Shown piece by piece: positions 55,101 to 64,000 of a stretch of DNA of 64,000 nucleotides. The notes under the pieces are model-generated. The model searched no databases. It saw only the letters and a program-made list of their open reading frames with translations, and was not told where the DNA came from. A program made the translations under genes and the position numbers. Each line of letters begins with the position of its first letter. Position 1 is the first letter of the stretch. Source of the DNA: Eutreptiella sp. 'Long Island Sound 2002' (taxonomy: Eukaryota; Euglenozoa; Euglenophyceae; Eutreptiales; Eutreptiaceae); contig OZ038383.1 of the NCBI GenBank assembly GCA_964036045.1, positions 93,070,086 through 93,134,085 on the forward strand, in the 5' to 3' direction.

Positions 55101-55392
55101 CCTGCCAGCCACTGAGAGGGACGGACCTGGGATTGGGATATGAGTTGGGATTGAGTGTCTATTGTTCTGTGATGCCCTTACCCCAGTCCAGCCTTAACCC
55201 CATGTGTACATATCCTGATGTGTTGCTGTACATACTTTCGTTCCCTTGTTTCAGAGTGGCAAGGATCCTGAAACGCTTTGTCACATGACACGAGCATAAG
55301 GATGCCCCTGTGAGCGCAGTGCTTTGCCTGCCTGCTTGCTTGCGCGTGTCTGCCGCAGCGTCCCGTGGCCAGGCCCCCCACGGGAACGCGTG
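52181..55392 (+). repeat. 3' LTR of the 18-kb gypsy element
   Basis: Begins TGAAGCGGTACCCAGAACCT immediately after the purine tract AAGGAGGGGGG (52,170-52,180) and ends CACGGGAACGCGTG before GAGAT. It matches the 5' LTR throughout, with scattered substitutions and small indels. Confidence 0.88.
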
Positions 55393-55397
55393 GAGAT

Positions 55398-55970
55398 ATT
55401 CAGTTGCCTTCTTCGTGCTTACCAGTGTGCTGAATGTCGAAACGAGGTGGTCTTGAAGAGCTAGCGCCAAAGAGGTGTTGACCACAAACTTGAAGGTTCA
55501 GACAAGGATTTTCATAAATCAAAATACCGTCCCAAAGCCTTAGCACAATAGAGCAAGACCATGCAGTGATGGCGACATTTCCGAGGCACGCAGTTTAGCA
55601 AGAATGCACTACAACATGGCACTCACAAGTATTCACACCTCATGTTTGTATCGTTCCACCCCACATACACTATCCATTGAGGTCTACCTCCCGCAAGATA
55701 CCCATAATATGAGCAATAGCTGCCCTTGGTACATGCCACACCCAACGTGGGGGCTCTCTGTACCGTACGTTGCAGAGTCTTGTGGCGATGAGTTACATAG
55801 GAATCGGGTGATATTCATTGAAAGAGCAGTTATCCGCTTTGTTAGTGAGTTGAAGGCCGCTCTTTTGTTTCCAATAATTTTGTTACACGTTTGGGGGGTG
55901 GTAAGGATGTCTGGACATATGTCTTGCAAAAACGTGCAAGAGACTGGAATTTCGCCTAATCAATGGTTCC
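55398..55970. other. non-coding interval
   Basis: Sequence between the 18-kb gypsy element and transposon copy B. No gene or repeat that I can support. Confidence 0.4.
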
Positions 55971-56857
55971 CGGGCGGCTCAAGTTGCAGGGTCAAAAACA
56001 ACAGAAAAGGTAGGAAAAAGACAGTTTTCAAATTGCATCAAATGATAATTATTTTGACGGATATGTGTAGCACGTCGTAAACCATTGTAATGAAATGAAT
56101 ATTGTCGTTGAAGTGACACATCCCATCGGTTTGCTACATGAAATCATTGTTTTGTGTCCATTCTTTGCGCGAGGCCTCGCGCAAAGGGGAACATTTGTGT
56201 TAGATTAATGTACTACAACGCAATGCATTAGACAGGTTGTAGCAAAAGAGAACCTTGACGTCTGTATACACGTAACGTTGTATCATTATCAGGATGGAGT
56301 GATAGAAATGGATATGCTAATAAATAAATTTTCATTTTACTACACGTGGTAATCTTTAAATGTATAAATGTTACGGAAGAAACGGTAGTTTCATGCGCGA
56401 GGACTCGAGCATGGAATGGCGCATGAGGAACTCTAAATTTTCAGTGATGTTTATGCGACGCCTGGTGCAACGGAGGTCATGAGCGGGCATAGAAACAGGG
56501 AATGGACACATCCACCAAACAAACAGCATGTACATTCCCTTTGATGCGGCGCTGCTTCATTGCCGGCCCTACAGGTCCTGCCGGCATCTCTAGTTTTCAT
56601 ACTATGGTCACCAATGACTTCACTGCCAAACAGCGATGGTAGCACGCCGCAACTGGCTACCGCAGTCAGGATAAACCTGTTAAATGTGGGACCAGCAGAC
56701 AGTTACATTGAACCAAAAATGGCGCATGTCACCAGCGAATCATTGAATAGTGGTTTGCGCGAAGACTGTGTGACAGGTTGATGTCTCAAGCAGGACACTT
56801 TTTCGAACAGCGATATCTAGGAACACACATTTGCGCAATTTTTTTTTCACAGTAACA

Positions 56858-58834
56858 ATGCCCCTGCGCAAAGTGTCGGACCTCGAGAAAACAGTGGCGG
56901 CGGCATCTAGGTTATTCCGAGACGTCTGCTCAGAGGAACCGCCATATCACACGGCAGAAGAATTGTGGGAAGGGCTAAAGCATGGGGACCAGAGCGCGCG
57001 GTTGCTGTTGTGTTTTTTCTACGTTTGCGCAGAAGAGAAAGGAGGCGCTGCACCGTTGAAGAGGCAATCGCGGCAGAGGGCAAGAGATGGCTTGGTGTTT
57101 TGATAGAGGAGGCCTGGCGCCCTTTTTTGTTGATGCACCACCGGGCAGTTCCGTATCGGGGAAAACCAAAGTTTGTTGTTGCGATTGAGGGGAGCACGGC
57201 GCAGCGGGGCATTTAACCAAGGTCAGGTCTAGCGTGTTACACCGCACCTTCAGTGAAGGAGAGGGTAGCAGTCAAGTTACAAACTACATGGATCAAAATA
57301 CACCAGCAGTGGGTTGTGTTGTGGATGGACAACTCGTACAGCAAACAATCCACCACAAACCCTGACAAGAACGACAAGACCCTTAACGCAACAGCTCCGG
57401 CTGTCTTGCTCCTACGAGATGAACCACACTACTGGCATGGTCATCTTAGCCTCGAAGAGCTGGAACGGGCCTATTGTGGCACGCATGTTGGGGAGCACTG
57501 AGGGAACCTTGGCTCTATTTTGCGTGATCTAGGATTTGCAAGCACGCGCCCCGTTGTGCGAAACATCAGGGCACCGCTGGAAAGTATTCGCCCGGTGCCT
57601 GCCAAGAGACCGCATTGGCGGCCTCTTTGCCTAAGCAAAGAAAAGACAAGCAGCAACGTGTCGCTTTGTAACCTACTGCAGTTCACCAGGGACTTGGCGC
57701 AACATCCCGGGCCAGTTGTGCCTGTTTTATGTGATGAGAACATCCATTACCGCACTTGTAAGATGATGTATGGTGAAAGAAGAGCAGGCTGGAATGTCTG
57801 CCTATTTTTGCGGTCCCACCCTATATTATACGGCTTCTGGCACGCCTACAAATTTTGTGTTACACAAACATTTTGCTCATTGTGGCCAATAGTGACTTTT
57901 TTCTGAAAAGGTTTGTTACGCAGCGGTGAGACTGTTTCCTGTTTTCCCAAGCCGATCACGATGGAGATAACCGTAGGTGCACTACTGTTGGGTATGGGAC
58001 CCCACAGACGGCGCCTTCACAGGAAATGTCAATCCCTTGGGCTGGCGCGTCCGGCGAATGGCCAAAAGCGTCTTTTGGTACGCTGTCTGTAAAGCTATGC
58101 AGCTTCTGTTAACACAATACTGTCCTATGCTACTATATCTAGGCCACCTTGTGAGGCGGTGCAATTAGGCTGGTGAGAATGCTAACACGGGTGTTTTCGC
58201 TTCTGAGACACTGCAGATCGTCATGTGTATTTTGGACTGTTTGAACATGGGGGACACACGTTTAAAGTACAAACGCACCATTGCAACTGCCTTGTTATGC
58301 CACACTGCATGGCACTCAGCTATGCCTGGACAGTCTTTTGCTGAAGAGTTCTGTGAAAGTCTGCCTTCCAGCCTTGTAACAAGGAAAGGGCAGAACAGGG
58401 GTGCAGTGACCATTGACGACCTTGACGATCTTTACCATCGAATCTCTATCGGGAAACGAGGTCACAGGGTTAATATGTGCAAAATCCCTAAATTCTTTGT
58501 CAATTCAGTGCGTCAGCGGCTAACCGCTTACTTGAATCCAGAGCTCGTGTATGTGCCCTAGGTCAGGTGCCCAGAGCCTACTTGTGCAATCAAGGCACAT
58601 TGGCCACCCATGGATATACCCACCTTTCCACCATCCCTTCTAATTCCAAAGAGGTTCAACCATTACAAACAAGTCCTTGTGTCCGTATTGTTATTGCTGA
58701 CTCAGCAGGGGCCGCTGAAGGCCAGTTTTAAGAGAAAATTGTTGGAGCTGATTCCCCAGCGTAGTATGTTGGAGGAGCAGAGACAGGGTGACACGATCCG
58801 AAACGTGCGAAGAATATTGGAGACAATGCAGTGA
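56858..58834 (+). pseudogene. copy B ORF1: probable transposase, degenerate
   Basis: Same start (MPLRK, 56,858) and order of motifs as copy A: WVVLWMDNSYSKQ (about 57,315), VLCDENIHYRTCKMMYG (about 57,725), FAEEFCESLPSSLV (about 58,335). It is broken by frameshifts near 57,020 and 57,470 and by stops including 57,904 and 58,558. It shows the uninterrupted sequence at the retroposon target (about 57,665-57,690). It ends at TGA 58,832-58,834, again directly before a (decayed) palindrome. Confidence 0.8.
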
Positions 58835-59064
58835 TATGCAAGGCCTCGCACAAACAGCGTGCAACAACAGGTTTATACACCCCCTCTCTTCCGCGACGCC
58901 TCGCGCAAGGTTGTTAGCAAAAAAAAGTTGCGGTACCTCTCAGTTTTGCATTCCGAACAATACCGTACCCGTTTTTGCCAAAAGAGCGTCATATATTCTT
59001 TCTTGCGTTTTTCACCTTTTTTACTGCTTCGTTCCTTGCACAACAGGCCTCCCCCTTATCGCAG

Positions 59065-61807
59065 AATGGCGAGCCCCGCCAAAAAAACAGGTGGGGAACA
59101 GGAGGATACCGACTATGACCCTGAAGAAGAGGAATCGGGGACTGGATCACCGAAGAAGGGGCGGAAGAAGAAGGAAAAACCAGATCCTGGCCTGACAATG
59201 GGTGCAGACATCGAGGACTTCCTTCAGCCAGATGGAAAGCAAGTGGAGATTGAGCTGAGCAACGTGACGATCGACCAGGGGAAAACAAAAGGACAGATCA
59301 GACGAGAAGATCCAAAATTACTGCTAAAGCGTATTGAGTCACTCGAAGCAGCACCACCAACACGCCCCATACATGTCGTTCTCTGGGAAGACAACAGTAT
59401 GTTTCCAACTGACTGTTTGTCGTTCTTGTTGCGCGAGCCCTCGCGCATGGATCCCTCAACCATTCATAGATGGCAATTATTGGTGTGTATCCGGACAGCA
59501 CAGCGTTGAAGCAGTTCTGAAGATTCGGGACAAGAGACGGACAGCATGTCTGGATTTGCAGAAGTGGCATCCCACATGCACGGCCGATATTCTCAGGCCA
59601 GATACACCGTGGGCCTTCCGTGCGAACCTGGCGGGACAGGCGCAAGGAAGACCTTGAGCCGATACCACTGCTGGGGGCGGCAGATAACCTCCTTCGCTGT
59701 GTGGAATATAAGCGGCGGCGGCATATACCTGACACATATAACAATCTCAAGACAGCCATTGTGGATGCTGTGCAGATGACTGCCCTTGTTCCAACCACTG
59801 AACTGAAGCAGCTGGGTCAGTTCATATCTTCATTTAACGTCGTTCCGACTCTTCCCGTTGCTCGACGAGTCGCGCATGACCTTGTGTTTCCCAGGACAAA
59901 ACGTATAAATTGTGGAAAGATTTCATGACTTTTGCATATTACGCTCGTGTGGATGCTGTGAAAGGTTTGCAACAGTTGCATGAGAAAGGGGAAGGACCGC
60001 CAAAGAACGCACTAAAGGAACTGGAGGGTAGCATCTCTCCGGACTTCTACAAGAAAGTGTCAGCCGAGATGCAGGACGAATGAACAACCCTCCAGTCGTT
60101 GCAGAAATCAATTGACACCATCATCATCGGACAGTCGGTCATGATGCACCTGGACCACCCAGGAAACGTCCGGTAGGTCCGACCTGAGAAAGGTGTGTAT
60201 GACTGACAAGGCCTGGGTTCTGTTTCCACATGGCTGTGAAACTTGTTCTCCTTTTGTGTTTCGTAGCCAAAGACATGCGCAGCAGCTCAGAGGTTGCAGC
60301 CCTCGGGAAGGCTGCCTTGAAGGTGACTCTTGGTACATGGGGCTATTTGCGGGGAACTGAAGGCAAGAGTCGTGGTCCAGGGCCGGTCTGGAAGTCAATG
60401 TTGCGCACACTACTGCGGCAGGAGGCAGAGAAAGGTAAGCCCATTAGCCCGCAAATCCTAAATGTCCGAAGATTCTTGGGCACAGAGTTCGCCAAGAGCC
60501 GTGTGGTCCGCGCAGCTACTGGCGTTACTGGTGACTTCAACACAGTGGAACATCAAGATCCAATGCTGATAAGTCAGATTATCACAGTTAAGGCGACCCG
60601 AATTGCAGCTCTGGTGAGTGAACCCCCAACGGCGACACATTTGAACATCTTGACCCCGAGGGGATGTGCCCGACCTGGCTGTATGAAGAAATGGCGCGTG
60701 CAGACACGCTCATCTGCGGATCTCAAACTGTCGCTGGCAATATGCACGAAGTTCTGGACACGGCGACAGACAGGCGCCTCAATGATGATTTTCATGCACC
60801 GCGCATGGGCAACGTGATGCATATTTTCATCTTTAATTGGCCAACCAAAACCAAGCCAGCGGGGGATCCTACGGTGTTCAACGTTCGTTGGTTGCTGATT
60901 ACGTCGCCAGATAGCTGGCGCAGAAAGGTATGATTTCCTTGTCGCATCCTATCTTTGCGCGAGGCCTCGCGCAATAACTGTTCCCTCTTTGCAGATTCGG
61001 AATTATCTGATGGTTGGCCCCACTCAAGTACAGGAGATGGAGGACGCAGAATTGGGCAACCCCCTGCCGATAGCGCATGTCATGTGGTATTCCGATAGTC
61101 ACCTCCATCACCTGGAGCGGACAGCGGGCTTCACAGCTGCTTTTGCGTTCATCGAATCTCGACCAGACTTGGCGTGCAAGATCGCGTTCATCGAGCCTCA
61201 TTCTCGCATGTATCTTCTTGGTGTGTCAACCGACAGTGCTGCTGATTGGGTCACCAAAGTGCAGAATCAGCTGAACTACGTCTTGACACAAGGGTCAAAG
61301 CTGGACGAGTCTGGTGATTGGGACCAGCAGGACAACTGCACGAACCGTGGTAATCCCCTTTGCGTTCGGGATGAGAAGTACGGTTCGGATGCGTGTGAAC
61401 TGAAGGAGGAAGAGATCGTTCAGAAGGGTCAGGCTGCAGCCGCACAGGCTCTTGCAGCAAGGCAGACGTCAACTGGTGAGGAACCTGACCCAAAGAAGAA
61501 AAAAACTGCTTCTAAGCCCCAGGCAGCGAAGTTGGTCACTGGTGAATATACCGACGAGAGCGATTGAGATGAGGAGGAGGAGAGCGAAGAAGAAGACGAG
61601 GAGAAACCGCAAGTCTTCCAAGGCAAGACAGTAAAGAAAGCGGCAACCAGATCAGGGCCTGAGAAGAGCCCGGCCAGACTTCCATTCAATCAGCGAGCTC
61701 GTCAGCCGACACCGAGAGAGCAACCTGCAAAGCCAGCTCCAAAGGGTAAGACTTCCGTGGCTAAATCTTTGGGTGGCAAGTTGGCAACTGCTGCAAAGAA
61801 AAAGTAA
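59065..61807 (+). pseudogene. copy B ORF2: ParB-like-motif protein, degenerate
   Basis: Starts MASPAKKT at 59,065. Introns align with copy A and have identical lengths: 59,397-59,469 (73), 59,824-59,894 (71), 60,193-60,266 (74) and 60,928-60,994 (67). Intron 2 has lost its GT donor (starts AT). WCVSGQHSVEAV is conserved. Breaks: a short deletion near 59,645, a TGA near 60,081, a stop near 60,175 and a TGA at 61,565. The last exon is in frame where copy A is not. The charged tail (KKKKTASKPQAAK, acidic run) is kept. Confidence 0.8.
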
Positions 61808-62255
61808 CTTCTTCGTTTATTGTGATATATTATGCGCCAGTGCTCGCGTTAGTCATTGTTTTTCGACGAATTTTTTGCTGTTACTTTTTTTGTCACATTT
61901 CCACATGTGATGCATTTTACTGCATTGTTGTGCTGACGTTTGCGCGAGGCCTCGCGCAAAGAGGGGTGTAAAAATGCTTCTTGTAGTGCTGCCTGCAACA
62001 TGCATTTTAAAATCTGTCTTTGGAAAGAATTAAGAGTTGATCGGCATTTTCATACGAAAGTACAAATGGTAGAACAAACATAAAGTCCTGGTGCTCGAGA
62101 AAAAGCAGTGCATTCTTAGCTAGATAGATTTTTTCTTGATGCATTCGGCTCTTTGAAAAACAAACCAAAACGGTCCAAGGTATCAATTTTGGACTAGAAT
62201 CCGAGACTCTTTCTTTTTGGGCCCCCCAACCAACTATTTTCCCTAGGTGCTGCCG

Positions 62256-62659
62256 TCAAAATGCTGCACGAAGCTCATCTCCCCTGTTTCCGAATTCTTC
62301 ATCTCTTGGTAGTCCCAACAGAGCTCGAAGCCGAATATTCTGAGGAAGAAGCAGAACGGAGGAGAGATAGAAAAGGCGTCGCTACAGCTAAGATTGAAGA
62401 ACCACTACCCGTATTCACTGGGTTGAACATTGTCTTCTGGGCAAAGGATTTTGTGCGTCTTCTGAGACTCATGGGTCAGACTAAAGCTTCAGACTTGATC
62501 AAAGCGGACCTCGTGCTTACTGGATGCAAGACAGACTGGTTGCGCAAGCTACTGGAAGACCTACTCACCGAATCTGCTACCTTGGTGGAGTTCATCGCTA
62601 CGATCGAAGAGACCTTCCCTGTGTTTGAGACGGATATGCCCATTTACCAACAACTCCTA
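62256..62659 (+). pseudogene. gag-like fragment of another retrotransposon
   Basis: Open from about 62,261; reads PVFTGLNIVFWAKDFVRLLRL, then KADLVLTGCKTDWLRKLLEDLL and EETFPVFETDM. The FxG...W...F...L spacing and a helix-rich make-up are what gag capsid regions of Ty3/gypsy elements show. It is cut on the right by copy C at 62,660 and abuts copy B on the left. No start or zinc knuckle is visible. Family assignment is tentative. Confidence 0.45.
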
Positions 62660-63420
62660 TTTAGGCTGCTCAAGTTGCATGGTCAAAATCACACCAAATG
62701 CACCCAATTTGGCCCATGCAAAAAAAAAGTTTTTCACAGGCTTCGTTTTTTGAAAACAGAATATTAGTCCAAAGAAAGTATCTTTCTTACCATTTCTGCC
62801 ATTTCGTGCCTTTTTTCGGACAGCCGAAAACAAAAAAAAACTATAAAAAGAATAAAAAAATCGTATGATTTCAGTGGAAAATGATGTGTTTTTAGCGGAA
62901 ATTGGGCAAGAAATACATTTTGCGTTCCCCTTGTTATTTGGATGAACATGGTCTGCAGAAAAGATGATTGCAACATCCTTTTCTGTTCAGCATCTTCATT
63001 GCATACCCGAAAAAATGATTTATTGATCAAATTCTATGCGCGAGGCCTCGCGAATTCAAGACCAGGGATCATTAAAACAGAAGCATGGCGGATTAAATAT
63101 CAATGCAAAACATATGCAACATGTGGTTCAAGGGCTGCCCCATGCCCGAGGCCTCGCGCATAACTTACTAAACCAAAAACCTCACCCGATTCATTCTCCT
63201 TTGGAAAGACGGCTTCAGGGTCGAGTGGTCTTAGTACCCACCCCACGGTTTGATTTTTGATTTGCACTGCCTGAAAAAAGAGGTATAGGTTGTGACTTTC
63301 AAGTTCTGGGACTGCATTGCAGTCCTCATTGCCCGAGGTCCCGCGCAAAAAAAGGCCCAGAAAAAAATTCTTTGTACCATTGTGATTGGTTCTCATCTGA
63401 TACCGCTTGTGCACAACCTT
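62660..63420 (+). mobile_element. TIR DNA transposon, divergent copy C, partial
   Basis: Begins TTTAGGCTGCTCAAGTTGCA, a near match to the copy A terminus, and holds three related palindromes (63,038, 63,144 and 63,332), the last two with changed arms. Downstream sequence does not align with either end of copy A except for a short TATGGCGGATTAAATAT-like word (63,085; compare 23,871). No gene is present. Probably a non-autonomous or internally deleted relative. The right end was not found. Confidence 0.6.
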
Positions 63421-64000
63421 CACGGAAGCAACGAGTACCTAAATTGTTGTTGAGTCATTGAAATTTACCAGAAGCTTGCCCCCCCCGGAGGCGGAAAAAC
63501 TCTTTTTAGGCTTGGTCAGCCCCTGTGCTTGGCAGACTGCTTCCCCCAGGGCACCTTCTTTTGAAGCGGTACCCAGAACCCCATGACCATGGTGGGGTAT
63601 ACAACCGGTCTCCGTGTGCCCACTAACCCCATGTACGGAGGGGAAGACGCCCGGTGAAGCCAGGTGAGAGCCCGGCAGGAGCGTGTCCCTTGCCGTAAAG
63701 CCCCCGTGACGGCATTCCGGCCACTTGGGGCATGTTACCATGTACCGGCAAACTGCCATTTGCCGGTATCTTACTATTTCACGCCAATCTGCCCCGCACC
63801 GCCTTCGGCCGTCGATTCGGCAACCTAACCCTAACAACAGATGTAGGTAAGACGTGTTTGTCTGAGAGATCTGGGCATTTCAGCTATTAGCGGCCGCATC
63901 GGCAACCGATGCGTCGCCCGCTGAGATTTACACATCAGAATATCAGGAATCAACAGGGTTTTATTTTCATATTGTTTCCGTCAATTTTCACGCTTCCGTT
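63421..64000. other. non-coding right edge with LTR-like start
   Basis: TGAAGCGGTACCCAGAACC at 63,562-63,580 is identical to the first 19 bases of the 18-kb element's 3' LTR, but the following sequence differs. It may be the start of a related LTR element that continues beyond the window. No gene is supported. Confidence 0.3.

Larger units (their letters stand above)
37468..55392 (+). mobile_element. Ty3/gypsy chromodomain retrotransposon, 18 kb, decayed
   Basis: Direct LTRs of about 3.2 kb (37,468-40,625 and 52,181-55,392) begin TGAAGCG and end near CACGGGAACGCGT. The flanking 5 bp GAGAT at 37,463-37,467 and 55,393-55,397 are a likely target duplication. A purine tract (52,170-52,180) abuts the 3' LTR. 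The internal region encodes gag with coiled coils, a retropepsin, a methyltransferase-like domain, RT/RNase H, integrase and a chromodomain, broken by many frameshifts and stops. The LTRs differ at about 8 positions in the first 107 bases by eye, so the insertion is old. At 18 kb it is very large for the family. Confidence 0.88.
56167..61957. repeat. palindromes of copy B
   Basis: Exact GCGCGAGGCCTCGCGC at 56,167, 60,957 and 61,942. Variants at 56,395, 58,836, 58,891, 59,431 (the same GAGCCC centre as 28,558 in copy A), 59,860 and 61,834. Positions match those in copy A. Decayed copies have lost base pairing on one arm, as expected without selection. Confidence 0.85.
55971..62255 (+). mobile_element. 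TIR DNA transposon, copy B, decayed and lacking its right end
   Basis: Left end CGGGCGGCTCAAGTTGCAGG matches the copy A terminus with two or three changes. Homology to copy A then runs through both genes to about 62,255 (ACTATTTTCCC region) and stops before the right TIR, which is missing. ORF1 and ORF2 occupy the same places and the spacers hold the same palindromes, several of them eroded. Multiple stops and frameshifts show it is inactive. It lacks the retroposon insertion of copy A and so provides the empty site. Confidence 0.85.

Noticed and set aside
63820-63836. CCTAACCCTAAC as an interstitial telomere
   Set aside because: Only two units; too short to distinguish from chance.

Overview
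The window is eukaryotic and consists almost entirely of mobile DNA; I recognise no housekeeping host gene. The evidence is spliceosomal-type GT...AG introns of about 70 nt, chromodomain Ty3/gypsy pol genes, a LINE with AP-endonuclease, RT and RNase H domains, 14-15 bp target-site duplications, and a terminal-inverted-repeat DNA transposon carrying intron-containing genes. The gypsy and LINE proteins and the very high repeat load suggest a unicellular alga or other protist with a large genome. A dinoflagellate or prasinophyte is possible, but I cannot fix the lineage from this sequence alone.

Layout. 1-5.6 kb: right part of a degenerate chromodomain gypsy element. 5.6-7.2 kb: non-coding, with one tRNA-like relic. 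6.6/7.2-22.9 kb: a retroposon made of an A/C-rich stretch, a 116-bp minisatellite and a 3' domain ending in an (ACCT)n tail; a 12.4-kb, 70%-GC, 5'-truncated LINE (8,029-20,429, minus strand) is inserted in its minisatellite with a 15-bp duplication. 23.6-32.3 kb: an exon of an unknown gene split by an intact-ended 7.7-kb DNA transposon (copy A, 23,754-31,475), which is itself interrupted by a 1.3-kb minisatellite retroposon with a (TACC)n tail and a 15-bp duplication. 34.6-35.6 kb: a third minisatellite retroposon. 36.1-37.3 kb: a two-unit tandem repeat. 37.5-55.4 kb: an 18-kb decayed gypsy element with 3.2-kb LTRs and a 5-bp duplication. 56.0-62.3 kb: a decayed second copy (B) of the DNA transposon. 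62.3-64 kb: a gag-like fragment hit by a third, divergent member (C).

The most interesting object is the DNA transposon family A/B/C. It has 29-bp perfect terminal inverted repeats and a 5-bp target duplication, and deleting copy A from the sequence rejoins an open reading frame. It carries two genes. ORF1 is a large protein that looks like a DDE-type transposase of no family I can name with confidence. ORF2 is about 830 residues, has a Gly-Gln-His-Ser motif like the DGQHR motif of ParB-type proteins, and ends in a lysine- and acid-rich tail. A 16-bp palindrome, GCGCGAGGCCTCGCGC, recurs ten times in copy A, in three of the four ORF2 introns and in every gene spacer; I saw no copy outside this family in the window. 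Intron lengths (73, 71, 74, 67) are identical in copies A and B. The palindromes could be protein-binding sites, intron hairpins or both.
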